Shown piece by piece: positions 5,488 to 5,624 of a stretch of DNA of 5,624 nucleotides; the first letter of the stretch is position 1, and every line of letters begins with the position of its first letter. The DNA is taken from contig JAAENB010000062.1 in NCBI GenBank assembly GCA_024224995.1, positions 1-5,624 on the forward strand, written 5' to 3'. A program made the translations under genes and the position numbers. The stretch comes from a bacterium (GTDB taxonomy: Bacteria > Spirochaetota > UBA4802 > UBA5550). The notes under the pieces are model-generated. The model did not search any database. It worked only from the letters and a program-made list of their open reading frames with translations, and was not told where the DNA came from.

Positions 5488-5624
5488 AGTGCGGACCCCA
5501 CTGAGCGGGGAAAAAATACGTTAGAAACTAAATAGTATTGCGAGCTGCATCTGGCCTGGAAGTAGTATGGGCTCTTTGGGTTGTGAGGACTGTTTGAGCA
5601 ACGCGAGTTCCGCAGCAATCCAAA
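5488..5624. other. Non-coding, repeat-like segment at the right edge
   Basis: I see no recognised gene here. It begins with a short GC hairpin, CCCC-ACTGAGC-GGGG, followed by six A residues, and ends with a G-rich stretch containing GACTGTTTGAGCAACGCGAG and TTCCGCAGCAATCC. The 'TTTGAGC-(A)-CGCGAG-TTCCGCAG' style of sequence resembles families of dispersed intergenic repeats I associate with several bacterial genomes, but I cannot name this one. The minus strand is open from the window edge to about 5486 without a stop, but its residue make-up (many S, N, P, C) looks like a shadow of a repeat rather than a protein. Confidence 0.3.

Noticed and set aside
5503..5523. Rho-independent terminator at CCCC-ACTGAGC-GGGG
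   Set aside because: The stem is only four pairs. On the plus strand it is followed by As, not Ts, and on the minus strand the T run precedes the stem.
5488..5530. Group II intron 5' end (GTGCG at 5490-5494)
   Set aside because: Only the first five bases match. The following bases do not, and no intron domains or reverse transcriptase are visible.
5486..5624. Minus-strand open frame running in from the right edge
   Set aside because: It is stop-free for about 46 codons, but the residue content is unlike a folded protein and the DNA looks like a repeat. It is too short and open-ended to call.

Overview
The window is dominated by one very large minus-strand gene. It encodes a 1428-residue protein of the 2-hydroxyacyl-CoA dehydratase activator (BadF/BadG/BcrA/HgdC) plus DUF2229/HgdB-like family. 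Such oxygen-sensitive iron-sulfur systems are typical of strict anaerobes, so the host is probably an obligate anaerobe. The moderate base composition and the mix of genes would suit an anaerobic Firmicute or a spirochaete, but the sequence alone does not decide this.

Layout. Positions 1-320, plus strand: the tail of a probable XRE-type regulator, then an overlapping (ATGA) 50-residue RelB/ParD-like antitoxin, then the first dozen codons of a ParE/RelE-like toxin that is cut off. Positions 319-570, minus strand: a complete UPF0175-family small protein, the usual antitoxin partner of a PIN-domain toxin, with no PIN gene after it. Positions 584-4870, minus strand: the giant activase, whose stop lies 13 bases before the UPF0175 start, so the two are probably co-transcribed. 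Positions 4871-5090: an AT-rich spacer with a weak candidate promoter for the giant gene. Positions 5091-5487, plus strand: the C-terminal half of a type II thioesterase (the NRPS/PKS editing type), lacking its nucleophile-serine half and broken by a frameshift. Positions 5488-5624: no recognisable gene, with sequence that looks like a dispersed repeat.

The apparently intact genes are the 50-residue antitoxin, UPF0175 and the activase; the flanks look like wreckage. Both toxin-antitoxin traces have lost the toxin and kept the antitoxin, and they meet tail to tail at a sharp junction near 320. The thioesterase remnant marks the other side. A simple reading is that the activase-UPF0175 unit sits in a recombination-prone accessory region with a deletion or insertion scar at each end.

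The most unusual points are these. The giant protein's N-terminal ATPase module has lost its phosphate-binding residues but kept its cluster cysteines. A seven-G run at the end of the giant gene would, on losing one base, fuse it in frame to UPF0175. Finally, there is the toxin/antitoxin junction itself.
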